Source: Nocardia bovistercoris (GTDB taxonomy: Bacteria > Actinomycetota > Actinomycetes > Mycobacteriales > Mycobacteriaceae). Taken from it: a stretch of DNA of 64,000 nt. Location of the stretch: NCBI RefSeq assembly GCF_015674855.1, contig NZ_JADMLG010000008.1, forward strand, positions 62,001 to 126,000, in the 5' to 3' direction. How positions within the stretch are numbered: the stretch's first letter is position 1; each line of letters opens with the position of its first letter. Made by a program: the position numbers and the translations under genes. Shown one piece after another: positions 1 to 7,913 of this stretch. The notes beneath the pieces were generated by a model that was not told where the DNA came from, searched no databases, and saw only the letters and a list, made by a program, of their open reading frames with translations.

Positions 1-2857
1 CCGACCAGTTCGGTGTCCGCCCTTCGGTGTGCAGTCGTGCCACGCAGTCCAGGAACGCGCCGGATTCGTCGTCGCGGGTCGCGCCCGCACGGGTGGATTC
101 GCGGAATTCACCGTATTCGCGGACCGCGGGGACGAGCACCGGATGCGGTGCGATCTCCACCACGCTGGTGAATCCGTCGTCGGCGGCGAGTTCCAGCGCG
201 GCCGCGAGTTCGACGGTGCCCGAGGCATTGTCGGCCCAGTAGTCGGCGGACAGGGTTGAGGTCCGCACCACGAGTCCGCGCCGCGCGGTGGAGTACAGCC
301 GGATCTCAGGGGTGCGCGGCGTGAGATCGGCGAGCGCGTCGACCATTTCCGGCAGCACAGCAGTGACCTGCGGACTGTGCGCGGCGAAATCCACCGCGAC
401 CCGGCTGGCGTAGATGTCGCGGCGCCTGGCCCGGCGCACCACGGTCTCCACGTAGCGCGGTTCTCCGGACACCACCACCGAACGCGGCCCGTTCACCGCC
501 GCGATTCCGACGCTGGCCCGCATCGGCTCAACCAGGTATTCGACCTCATGCGGCGCCGCTTCGAGCAACGCCATCGCGCCGTGACCGTCCAGCGAACCGA
601 GGCATCGGCTGCGCCACACCGCGATCCGCGCGGCGTCGGCGAGCGTCAGCGCCCCGCTCACCGCCGCACCCGCGATCTCGCCGAGACTGTGTCCGATAAC
701 GGCGTCCGGCCGCACTCCCCAGTCGGCGAACAACTGGGCCAGCGCGACCTGGTAGGCGAAGACCGAAGGCTGCACGACCGCGGTACCCGAATCCGCCCCG
801 AGCTGCCCGAATCCGTGACGCGGGGTCCACACCTTCGGCCCGCCCGCCGCCACGATCGCGTCGGTGGCGGCGGTGAGGGCCCGCGCGAACACCGGATAGC
901 GCGCGGCCAACGCCCGACCCATCCGCGCGTGCTGTCCCCCCTGCCCGGAGAAGAGGAACAGCAGTCCGCCGCGTCGCCGTGACGCGCTCGGCCCGATGAT
1001 GCCGGGACCGGACTCGCCCGCCGCGAGCCCGCGCAGCCGGTCGACGGCACTGTCGCGATCCTCGGCGAGCACGGCCGCACGCACATGTTCGGGCATGGTC
1101 CGCGCGGCCGCCACCGCGACCTGCCGCAATGTCGGTTCGTCCGGCCCACCCATCACATCGGCGCCCCGTCGCGAGGTCGGTTGGTCCGTACCGCTCGGCA
1201 GGTCGGCACCTCGTCGCGAGGCTGGTTGATCCGTACCGCTCACCAGGTTGGTGCTCTGTCGCGTTGTCGGTTGGTCCGGCGCGCTCACCAGGTCGGTGTT
1301 CCGCGGCGTCGTCGGTTGGTCCGGACCGTTCAGCGGGTCAGCGCCGCGTTGCGAGGTTGGTCGGTCCGTACCGCTGAACGGGTCGGCACCCTGTCGCGTG
1401 GTTGGTTCGTTCGGCGCGCTCAGCAGGTTGGTGCCCCGTCGCGTCGTCGGTTGGTTCGGCGCGCTCAGCGGTTCGGCGTCGCGCCGCGAGGTTGGTTCAT
1501 CGGGTCCACTCAACAGGTCGGCGAGTCGCGCGGCGCGGGCGCGCAGGTCGGCGATGTCGCGTCCGGTCACCGGTATCGGCACCGGAGCCGCTTGCGCCCG
1601 ATCCCGCGACACGGGCGCCACACCGCGCACTACGACGTGCGCATTGGTCCCGCCGAATCCGAACGAACTGACCCCCGCGTACCGCAGCGCGACGGGCGTC
1701 GAACTCCAGTCGACGGCCTCGGTCGGCACCCGCAACCCGTGCCGGTCCAGCTCGAGCAGCGGGTTCTCGGCCTGGAAGTTGATGGTGGGCGGGATGATCC
1801 CGTGCCGGACGGACAGCACCGCTTTGATCAACCCCGCGACCCCGGCCGCCGCCTCCAGGTGACCGAAATTGGATTTCGCCGAGCCGATCCAGATCGGCGC
1901 GGCCTCGGGTGCACGGGCGAGCACCGCCGCCAGCGCGCCGACTTCGACGGCGTCACCCAACGCGGTTCCGGTGCCGTGGCATTCGATATAGCCCGCGTGA
2001 CGCGGATCGAGCCCGGCCCGCCGCCACGCCGCGCGGACGGTGTCGCGCTGGGCGCGGCCGTTGGGGGCGTAGAGACCGTTGGACCGCCCGTCCGATCCGA
2101 CGGCGACGCCCGCGATCTCGGCGTGCACGCGTTCACCGGCGCGCCGCGCGTCCTCGGCGCGGCGCAGGATCAGCACGCCGCAGCCGTCGCCGCGGGTGTA
2201 GCCGTCGGCGGCGGCGTCGAAGGGTTTGCAGCGTCCGTCCTCGGCGAGGAATCCGCTGTCGGCCAGATAGTCCGAGGTGTGCGGGAGCAGGGTGAGGTTG
2301 ACGCCGCCGACGATCGCGAACGGTATCGACGGGTCGGCGAGCAGCCGAGTCGCCACGTCGATCGCGGCCAGGGACGACGAGCAGGCGCTGTCCACGACCA
2401 GGCTCGGTCCGCGCAGGTCGAGCACGTAGGACAGCCGGTTGGCGATGATGCTGAGCGCGGATCCGGTCACCGCGTAGGGTGCGTCGCGTTCACCGTCGCC
2501 GAGCACGGTGACGCCGTGGTCGTACCCGCAGGCGCCGAACACAACGGCGGCTTCGCTACCGCGCACGCGATAGCCGATGCCCGCGTCATCGATGGCTTCC
2601 ACGGCGACTTCGAGCGCGAGCCGCTGTTGCGGGTCCATGATCGCGGCCTCGCGCGCGGAGATCGCGAACCAGTCGTTGTCGAAGTGGTCGATATCGTCGA
2701 GGTACCCGCCGCGCCGGGTGAGCGCCCGCCCGCGCGGCGGTTCGCCGGTGGCGTCGCGGCCGTCGAGCAGCAGTTGCCAGAACCCTTCGGTGCTGTGCGC
2801 GCCGGGCAGCCTGCAGGCCATGCCGACGATGGAGATCGCAGGTTCGGGGCTGTTCAT
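1..2857 (-). CDS. Type I polyketide synthase, KS-AT part (runs off the left edge)
   Basis: Only the first 952 residues are in the window. The start codon overlaps the stop of the upstream carrier-protein gene (ATGA). Residues 1 to about 425 form a ketosynthase with an intact triad: Cys159 in DSACSSSL, His294 in CHGTGT and His333 in SNFGH. A linker follows whose residues 448-582 are a 15-residue tandem repeat. An acyltransferase domain then begins near 610 (SGQGGQ) with nucleophile Ser724 in GHSLGE. The substrate-selectivity region reads DFAAHSPQ, neither a clean malonyl (HAFH) nor methylmalonyl (YASH) signature, so the extender unit is unclear. By family knowledge it elongates acyl chains on a carrier protein by decarboxylative condensation. 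Later domains lie outside the window. The KS-AT order and family are certain; the product is unknown. Confidence 0.95.
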   Translation of the reverse strand, partial: MNSPEPAISIVGMACRLPGAHSTEGFWQLLLDGRDATGEPPRGRALTRRGGYLDDIDHFDNDWFAISAREAAIMDPQQRLALEVAVEAIDDAGIGYRVRGSEAAVVFGACGYDHGVTVLGDGERDAPYAVTGSALSIIANRLSYVLDLRGPSLVVDSACSSSLAAIDVATRLLADPSIPFAIVGGVNLTLLPHTSDYLADSGFLAEDGRCKPFDAAADGYTRGDGCGVLILRRAEDARRAGERVHAEIAGVAVGSDGRSNGLYAPNGRAQRDTVRAAWRRAGLDPRHAGYIECHGTGTALGDAVEVGALAAVLARAPEAAPIWIGSAKSNFGHLEAAAGVAGLIKAVLSVRHGIIPPTINFQAENPLLELDRHGLRVPTEAVDWSSTPVALRYAGVSSFGFGGTNAHVVVRGVAPVSRDRAQAAPVPIPVTGRDIADLRARAARLADLLSGPDEPTSRRDAEPLSAPNQPTTRRGTNLLSAPNEPTTRQGADPFSGTDRPTSQRGADPLNGPDQPTTPRNTDLVSAPDQPTTRQSTNLVSGTDQPASRRGADLPSGTDQPTSRRGADVMGGPDEPTLRQVAVAAARTMPEHVRAAVLAEDRDSAVDRLRGLAAGESGPGIIGPSASRRRGGLLFLFSGQGGQHARMGRALAARYPVFARALTAATDAIVAAGGPKVWTPRHGFGQLGADSGTAVVQPSVFAYQVALAQLFADWGVRPDAVIGHSLGEIAGAAVSGALTLADAARIAVWRSRCLGSLDGHGAMALLEAAPHEVEYLVEPMRASVGIAAVNGPRSVVVSGEPRYVETVVRRARRRDIYASRVAVDFAAHSPQVTAVLPEMVDALADLTPRTPEIRLYSTARRGLVVRTSTLSADYWADNASGTVELAAALELAADDGFTSVVEIAPHPVLVPAVREYGEFRESTRAGATRDDESGAFLDCVARLHTEGRTPNWS
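1112..1516 (-). repeat. 45-bp coding tandem repeat in the PKS KS-AT linker
   Basis: Eight consecutive 45-bp units (1157-1516) and a degenerate ninth (1112-1156) lie in frame in the polyketide synthase. Each encodes 15 residues with consensus L-x-S-[GA]-[PT]-[DN]-[QE]-P-T-[ST]-R-R-G-[AT]-[DN]. Two of the units are LVSGTDQPASRRGAD and LPSGTDQPTSRRGAD. The repeat is visible in the DNA as a periodic GGTTGGT and CCGCTC pattern. The units have diverged by point changes but keep exact length, so the frame is never broken. The linker is therefore far longer than the usual KS-AT linker. Confidence 0.9.
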
Positions 2858-3135
2858 CGCATCGCGAGATGCTCGACAAGTTGTTCGATATCCGGATGGT
2901 CGTAGATGGCGGTGAGCGTCACCTCGACCCCCATGGCGTCCTCCAACTGGGCTGTCAGCCGGGCGAGTTGGATGGAACTCAACCCGAGATCGCTGAACGG
3001 CACACCGGTCGCGACGCTGTCGGGTGCGACGCCGAGGAGGTCGGCCACGGCGGTGACGGCGGCGGTGAGCAGTGTCGTGTGCCGACCCCGCCGGCCGTCC
3101 GCACCGCCGTGGTCCTCCGGCAGATCCGGCCGCAT
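2854..3135 (-). CDS. Stand-alone acyl carrier protein
   Basis: A 93-residue protein with one phosphopantetheine-binding domain. The attachment serine is Ser54 in DLGLSSIQL, aligning with the DSL serine of carrier proteins, followed by the usual helix and a YDHP-type turn. The ATG at 3135 has a good ribosome site (GGGAGG, 6 bases away). The stop overlaps the ATG of the PKS gene by four bases, so the two are almost certainly co-translated. Being first in the operon suggests it supplies the starter unit or is the partner of the KS-AT protein. Which acyl chain it carries cannot be read from the sequence. Confidence 0.85.
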   Translation of the reverse strand: MRPDLPEDHGGADGRRGRHTTLLTAAVTAVADLLGVAPDSVATGVPFSDLGLSSIQLARLTAQLEDAMGVEVTLTAIYDHPDIEQLVEHLAMR

Positions 3136-3520
3136 CGCGTCCTCCCTCTCCGCTGACTCGGTCCCGCGGGGCCGGTAACGGCGCCCTCGCCCGGAACCGC
3201 TGGAACAGCGCCCGCCGTGGTCCCGAAAGCGATTATGCAGTACAAGTATGCGGTTTCCGGTGTCCGCCTGCCCCTTTCGTGGCCGATTCACGCTGGTGCA
3301 ACGGTGCGGCGATATCGGGTGCCAGGATGCTTCAGCGGCGAACGGGTTGTCTGTTTCGGGCCAAGTGTCCATGATCGTTGGGGTATCACCAGCTCGACCA
3401 GGCGTGGCGCCGACTCGCGGTCGCGGGGCGTGCGCGCGTAACCGGAGGACTTATGCACCCTGCACGACCAGCAACCGACCCCCGAGATCCGCGATGGCCG
3501 TCGCGCGCGTCTGAGCGGCG
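3136..3520. promoter_or_regulatory. Divergent intergenic region between ACP-PKS and tetR
   Basis: A 385-base stretch separates the leftward ACP-PKS operon from the rightward TetR gene. I see no convincing gene in it; open frames on both strands have non-coding composition. It must hold both promoters, and by position is the likely binding region of the TetR repressor. I could not identify a clear long palindrome or confident -35/-10 pairs. Confidence 0.4.
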
Positions 3521-4129
3521 ATGAGCAAGGGAACGGACCGCAGAGTCCGCCGCACCCGCGCCCTGCTGCACAACGCGCTGCTCGAACTGATGGTGGAAGG
3601 CTCCTACGAGCGCATCTCCGTCGGCGACATCCTGGAACGCGCCGACATCGGCCGCTCCACCTTCTACGCCCACTTCCGCGACAAGGACGATCTGCTGCTG
3701 GTCAGCAGCACCGAATACCTGCGGGCCACCATCATGGCCGCCCGCCCCGATCCCGAGGACCCGGCCGCGCCGCCGATCTCCGCGCCGCTGGCCCCCGTCT
3801 ACACCCTGTTCGTGACCGCCGCCGAGAATCCCGAGATCTACCGGGCTTTACTGGGCGCGAAGGCGAACGCGGCGTTGCTGCGCGCGGCGCGCGGCATGGT
3901 CGCCAAGATCATCGCCGAACGGCTCACCGACACCTTCGACGTCGAGGAGGATGAACTCGCCGCCCCGGTGACGTTCCTGTCCTGGGGCATCGTCGGCCTG
4001 CTCGGCATGATCGCCGACGCCGACCCGCCGCTCACCGCGGCCGACGCGTACCGGCAACTCGAGGATATGGTCGCGCCCGGACTCGATCGCCTGGTCGATG
4101 AACAGGAGCGCACCGAATCCGTCGGCTGA
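3521..4129 (+). CDS. TetR/AcrR family transcriptional regulator
   Basis: A 202-residue one-component regulator. Residues 8-60 carry the TetR helix-turn-helix, with the family signature around ERISVGDILERADIGRSTFY and the next helix HFRDKDDLL. The remainder is the helical ligand-binding and dimerisation domain, which cannot be matched to a ligand by eye. Length is typical. It is transcribed away from the ACP-PKS operon across a shared 385-base gap, the usual arrangement for a repressor of its divergent neighbour, so control of the PKS is a reasonable inference. The ribosome site before the ATG is weak. Confidence 0.9.
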   Translation: MSKGTDRRVRRTRALLHNALLELMVEGSYERISVGDILERADIGRSTFYAHFRDKDDLLLVSSTEYLRATIMAARPDPEDPAAPPISAPLAPVYTLFVTAAENPEIYRALLGAKANAALLRAARGMVAKIIAERLTDTFDVEEDELAAPVTFLSWGIVGLLGMIADADPPLTAADAYRQLEDMVAPGLDRLVDEQERTESVG

Positions 4130-4219
4130 GGCGGCGCGCCGTGGACAAGTCGCGGCGCGGTATGCGTTGCCGCCGCATCCGGTGCGCCGACTCGATGCGC
4201 GCGGTGCGCCGGATTCGGC

Positions 4220-4825
4220 TCAGGGTTGGGCGAACATCGCCAACGCGGTCTCGGCGTCGACATTGCCGGCGGTGACGAGTCCCAGATTCGTCACCGATGC
4301 CTCGTGCGCGGCGGCGTCGGCGGCCGCGACGCAGTCGGTGACGGTGTGCACGGTGAATCCGAGGTCGGTGCCGTGCCGCGCGGTCTGCTCGACGGTGAGG
4401 TTGGTCGCGACCCCGGTGAGGAACAGCGTGTCGATGCCCTGCGCGCCGAGCCAGGCCGCGAGGCCGCCGCCCGCGAGTCCGGATAATCGCTGGTTGTCGA
4501 AGACCCCGCCCGCCTGCGCGGCCATCTCGGCGATGATCCGCGCGCCCGGCGCGTCGGGACGGAATTCGGTCTGCGCCGCGGCCACCGAGCGCATGAAGCC
4601 GGTGTTGCGGACCAGCTCGCCCTCGCCGACGGGAATCGTGAACCGGGTGAAAAGCACCGGCACATCGGCTTTCGCGGCGGCGCCGTGGAATCGGGCCGCC
4701 CGTCCCACCACTCCGCTCGCCGCGACCGGCGCGGCCAGCATCGGCCCGAAAAACCCTTCGGGCCGAATGACATTCACCTGCCAGTGCAGCGCGAGTACCG
4801 CGGCGCGGATGCGTCGAATCGCCAT
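4220..4825 (-). CDS. Isochorismatase-fold protein lacking all three catalytic residues
   Basis: A 201-residue cysteine-hydrolase-fold protein related to isochorismatases and nicotinamidases. Known members use an Asp-Lys-Cys triad. Here the Asp position of the first strand is His14 (ALHWQ instead of the usual IDMQ), the Lys region reads FDNQRLSGL with Asn111, and the Cys in the conserved GVATNxCVE segment is Thr144 (GVATNLTVEQTAR). The fold motifs are otherwise preserved, so the gene is not simply decayed. I infer a pseudoenzyme or a changed chemistry. The ATG at 4825 has AGGA seven bases upstream; another ATG lies eight codons earlier. It follows the acyl-CoA ligase gene in the same direction after about 100 bases. 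Confidence 0.75.
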   Translation of the reverse strand: MAIRRIRAAVLALHWQVNVIRPEGFFGPMLAAPVAASGVVGRAARFHGAAAKADVPVLFTRFTIPVGEGELVRNTGFMRSVAAAQTEFRPDAPGARIIAEMAAQAGGVFDNQRLSGLAGGGLAAWLGAQGIDTLFLTGVATNLTVEQTARHGTDLGFTVHTVTDCVAAADAAAHEASVTNLGLVTAGNVDAETALAMFAQP

Positions 4826-4921
4826 GGGCTGATCCTGACGCATCCGCACCGCCCCCGCACCCGTTTTCCGCGACCCAGTTCACGGAAACGGGATGTGCGC
4901 CCCGCCGTCACACCGTCGAGT

Positions 4922-6493
4922 CTAGGACGAGAAGTCCTTGCGCAACTGGAGTTTCACGACCTTGCCGCTGGCATTGCGCGGCAGTTCCGCGACCACGACC
5001 AGTTCCTTGGGGTGCTTGTAGCGCGCCAGGTTCTCGTCGAGGAACGGCGCGATGTCGGCGATCGCGAGTTCGGAGTCCGGATCCACCAGTGCGACAACGG
5101 CCACCGGCACCTCGCCCCACTTCTCGTGCGCGCGTCCGATGACCGCGGCCTCGCGGATCTTCGGGTGCGCGAACAGCACGTTCTCCACTTCGGCACAGTA
5201 GATGTTCTCGCCGCCGGAGATGATCATGTCCTTCTTGCGGTCGACCACGTAGATGAAACCCTCGTCGTCCCGGCGGACCAGGTCGCCGGAGTGGAACCAG
5301 CCGCCCGCGAAGGCCTCGGCGGTGGCTTCGGGCTTGTTCCAGTAGCCCTGCATGAGTGTCGGTCCGCGGTAGACGATTTCGCCGATCTCGCCGGGCGCGA
5401 CATCGTTCATCTCGTCGTCGACGATGCGGGTCTGGATGGTGGGGATCGGCTTGCCGACCGACCCGAGTTTGCGGATCGCGTCCTTGCCTTCGAGTACGCA
5501 GGTGATCGGCGACATCTCGGTCTGCCCGAACACCGCGACGTTGAACGAATGCGGGAAGCAGTCCGCCATCGCCTTCAGCACCGTGTCCGAGGCGGGCGCC
5601 GCGCCCCAGCTCAACGCCTCCAACGCCAGATTGCGTTGTTTGACGGTGGGTTCGGCGCAGATCAGCTGCCATTGCGCGGGCACGCAGAAGGCGGTGGTGG
5701 CCTGTTCGGCTTCGACGGCGTCGAGGAATTCGGTGGCGTCGAAGGCGCCGAGCGGGTGCAGCACGGTTTTGGATCCGAGCATGAAAGCGGGTGCGAGGCT
5801 GCCGAGTCCGGCGATGTGGAACAGCGGCGAGGTGCAGAATCCGATGGATTCCTGTTCGATGGCGAGCGCGCGGATACAGGTCAGCGCCTGGGCGTTCATA
5901 TTCGCGTGCGAGAGGATCGCGCCCTTGGGGCTGCCCGTGGTGCCCGAGGTGTACATGATCAGGGACGGGGTGTCTTCGGGGATATCGAGCGGGGTGTGCG
6001 CCTGCCCCGTTTCGGCCAGCAGATCGTCGAAGCCGAGGACGCCGTCGCCGCTGCCGCCGCCGATGACGATCACGGTCTCGAGCGCGGGTGACTGCGCGCG
6101 CACGGCCGTGGCCAGCGGCTGCAGCAAAGTGTCGGTGACCACGGCTTTCGCGCCGCTGTCGCTCACGATGTAGGCGACCTCGGGCGGGGTGAGCCGGAAG
6201 TTCACCGGCACCGCGATGGCGCCGAGCGCGGTGATGCCGAAGACGGCTTCCAGATATTCGGTGTAGTTCAGCGCGAGGATCAGCACCCGGTCGCCGAAGC
6301 CGACGCCGCGGCGGGCGAGCGCGTCGGCGAATTTCAGCGAGCGGTCGTTGAGCTGCTTCCAGGTGGTGTCGACGCCACGGAACCGCACGGCGACAGCGTC
6401 GGGACGCATCAGCGCGTGTGTCGCGATGTGATTGTTCCAGTGGTTGCGCCGGGACCGGATCGGCTCCGCGAGCGCGTGTACACCAGTGGTCAT
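4922..6493 (-). CDS. Long-chain acyl-CoA synthetase (FadD5-like)
   Basis: A 523-residue AMP-forming ligase of the ANL superfamily, which activates a fatty or aromatic acid with ATP and joins it to CoA. Seen: the P-loop-like motif YTSGTTGSPKG (residues 181-191), the FGQTEMSP core, the YWNKPEAT and WFHSGD segments, the DRKKDMIISGGENIY hinge, and the C-terminal lysine motif PRNASGKVVK. All key motifs are intact and length is typical. The N-terminal RNHWNNHIATHAL segment resembles mycobacterial FadD5. The ATG at 6493 is preferred over an upstream one because of AAGGAG eight bases before it. It is divergent from the nitronate monooxygenase gene. The substrate is not predictable. Confidence 0.9.
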   Translation of the reverse strand: MTTGVHALAEPIRSRRNHWNNHIATHALMRPDAVAVRFRGVDTTWKQLNDRSLKFADALARRGVGFGDRVLILALNYTEYLEAVFGITALGAIAVPVNFRLTPPEVAYIVSDSGAKAVVTDTLLQPLATAVRAQSPALETVIVIGGGSGDGVLGFDDLLAETGQAHTPLDIPEDTPSLIMYTSGTTGSPKGAILSHANMNAQALTCIRALAIEQESIGFCTSPLFHIAGLGSLAPAFMLGSKTVLHPLGAFDATEFLDAVEAEQATTAFCVPAQWQLICAEPTVKQRNLALEALSWGAAPASDTVLKAMADCFPHSFNVAVFGQTEMSPITCVLEGKDAIRKLGSVGKPIPTIQTRIVDDEMNDVAPGEIGEIVYRGPTLMQGYWNKPEATAEAFAGGWFHSGDLVRRDDEGFIYVVDRKKDMIISGGENIYCAEVENVLFAHPKIREAAVIGRAHEKWGEVPVAVVALVDPDSELAIADIAPFLDENLARYKHPKELVVVAELPRNASGKVVKLQLRKDFSS

Positions 6494-6884
6494 GCCACCA
6501 ACTCCTTGGCTGTGCTGTTCCGCGCGAACTCCGGGCGACTCCACGTGGCCGCTCCGTAGGTCCCGTCTTCGGCGCCGGGGGTGACCCGATCAGGTGAGCG
6601 GTCCGACTGAGACGAGAATAACAACTAACTTAAACCGACGGCAAGCTCTCCGGAGATGAATCGGCGTTAATCGGCGCGGGGTGGATGTTCCACCGATAAA
6701 TCAGCTCGGATCTGCCATTTTAAGGCTCCGGCGGGCAGTTGGCGGATGGTCAAGTAGTCCACACATGCGAACCGAAATGCGAATCTCGGCTTACTTACTG
6801 CTTGTACAGGCGGTGATCGGCGTGTCACGATCAACCCGGAAGGGCGGGGACCGATACGCCCGCTCGGAATAGAGGAGTAGCGCA
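6494..6884. promoter_or_regulatory. Divergent promoter region, fadD / nitronate monooxygenase
   Basis: A 391-base gap with no convincing gene. A conspicuously AT-rich patch at about 6614-6635 contains, on the minus strand, TATTCT (6615-6620), a plausible -10 for the acyl-CoA ligase gene. The plus-strand gene has a strong ribosome site (GAGGAG) just before its ATG at 6885. No repressor operator was recognised. Confidence 0.4.
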
Positions 6885-7862
6885 ATGCTGCGTACCAGGT
6901 TCACCGAGACGTTCGGCGTCGAGCATCCGATCGTGCAGGGCGGCATGATGTGGGTGGGGCGGGCCGAACTCGTGGCGGCCGTCGCGAACGCGGGCGGGCT
7001 CGGGTTCATCACGGCTCTCACCCAGCCCACCCCCGACGATCTGCGCGCCGAGATCGCGCGTACCAGGGAACTCACCGACAAACCCTTCGGTGTCAACGTG
7101 ACGATTCTGCCGTCCATCAACCCGCCGCCCTACGCCGAGTACGCGCAGGCGATCATCGAAAGCGGCATCAAGATCGTGGAGACAGCGGGCTCCAATCCCG
7201 AACCGTTCCTCCCGCACTACCACGGTGCGGGCATCAAGGTCCTGCACAAATGCACCAGCGTGCGGCACGCGCTCAAGGCGCAGCGCATCGGCGTCGACGG
7301 CGTCAGCATCGACGGCTTCGAATGCGCGGGACATCCCGGCGAGGACGACATCCCCGGCCTTGTCCTGATCCCGGCGGCGGCCCGCGCACTCGACATCCCC
7401 ATGATCGCCTCCGGCGGCATCGCCGACGCGCGCGGACTCGTTGCCGCGCTCGCGCTCGGCGCCGACGGCGTCAACATGGGCACCCGTTTCTTGTGCACCG
7501 CGGAATCCTCGATCGACCAGAAGGTCAAGGAACAGATCGTCGCCAACAGCGAACTCGACACCCAACTGATCTTCCGCACCCTGCGCAACACCGCCAGGGT
7601 CGCCGACAACGCGATCAGCCGCAAGGTCGTCGAAATCGAGAAGTCCGGCGGCACCTTCGAAGACGTGCGCGAACTCGTCGCGGGCGCCCGAGGCCGCAAG
7701 GTCTTCGAGGAAGGCGATCTCGACGCGGGCATCTGGACCACCGGCCTCGCCCAGGGCCTCATCAACGACATCCCCACCTGCGCCGACCTGATAACCCGCA
7801 TGATCACCGAAGCCGAACAACTCATCACCGAACGCCTGGCCGACACCGTCGTCCCCGCTTGA
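6885..7862 (+). CDS. Nitronate monooxygenase / 2-nitropropane dioxygenase family
   Basis: A 325-residue FMN-dependent TIM-barrel enzyme. Typical features are the N-terminal VEHPIVQGGMMWV strand, NAGGLGFI, the GVDGVSIDGFECAGHPGEDD segment holding the presumed catalytic His, and the phosphate-binding ASGGIADARG and GADGVNMGTRF loops. The family oxidises alkyl nitronates, although many bacterial members act as flavin enone reductases or have unknown substrates. The start follows GAGGAG at ideal spacing. It stands alone, divergent from the acyl-CoA ligase gene and ending at a strong bidirectional hairpin. Its true substrate is not shown by the sequence. Confidence 0.9.
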   Translation: MLRTRFTETFGVEHPIVQGGMMWVGRAELVAAVANAGGLGFITALTQPTPDDLRAEIARTRELTDKPFGVNVTILPSINPPPYAEYAQAIIESGIKIVETAGSNPEPFLPHYHGAGIKVLHKCTSVRHALKAQRIGVDGVSIDGFECAGHPGEDDIPGLVLIPAAARALDIPMIASGGIADARGLVAALALGADGVNMGTRFLCTAESSIDQKVKEQIVANSELDTQLIFRTLRNTARVADNAISRKVVEIEKSGGTFEDVRELVAGARGRKVFEEGDLDAGIWTTGLAQGLINDIPTCADLITRMITEAEQLITERLADTVVPA

Positions 7863-7872
7863 CCTTCGGCGT

Positions 7873-7908
7873 GAGATCCCCGGAAACCGTTCGGTATCCG
7901 GGGATCTC
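7873..7908. terminator. Bidirectional hairpin between convergent genes
   Basis: A perfect 12-bp stem (GAGATCCCCGGA / TCCGGGGATCTC) with a 12-base loop lies just after the nitronate monooxygenase stop and just before the end of the leftward flippase-like gene. No U-tract follows, as is common in high-GC actinobacteria. Confidence 0.7.
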
Positions 7909-7913
7909 GCGTA

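Noticed and set aside
1112..1516. CRISPR-like repeat array
   Set aside because: The units are contiguous 45-bp coding repeats with no unique spacers and keep the PKS frame; no cas genes are present.
1085..2905. A 606-codon plus-strand open frame opposite the PKS gene
   Set aside because: It is a GC-driven shadow: the minus strand encodes an intact KS and AT with all active-site motifs in one frame, and the plus-strand translation is Arg/Pro/Gly-rich with no family features.
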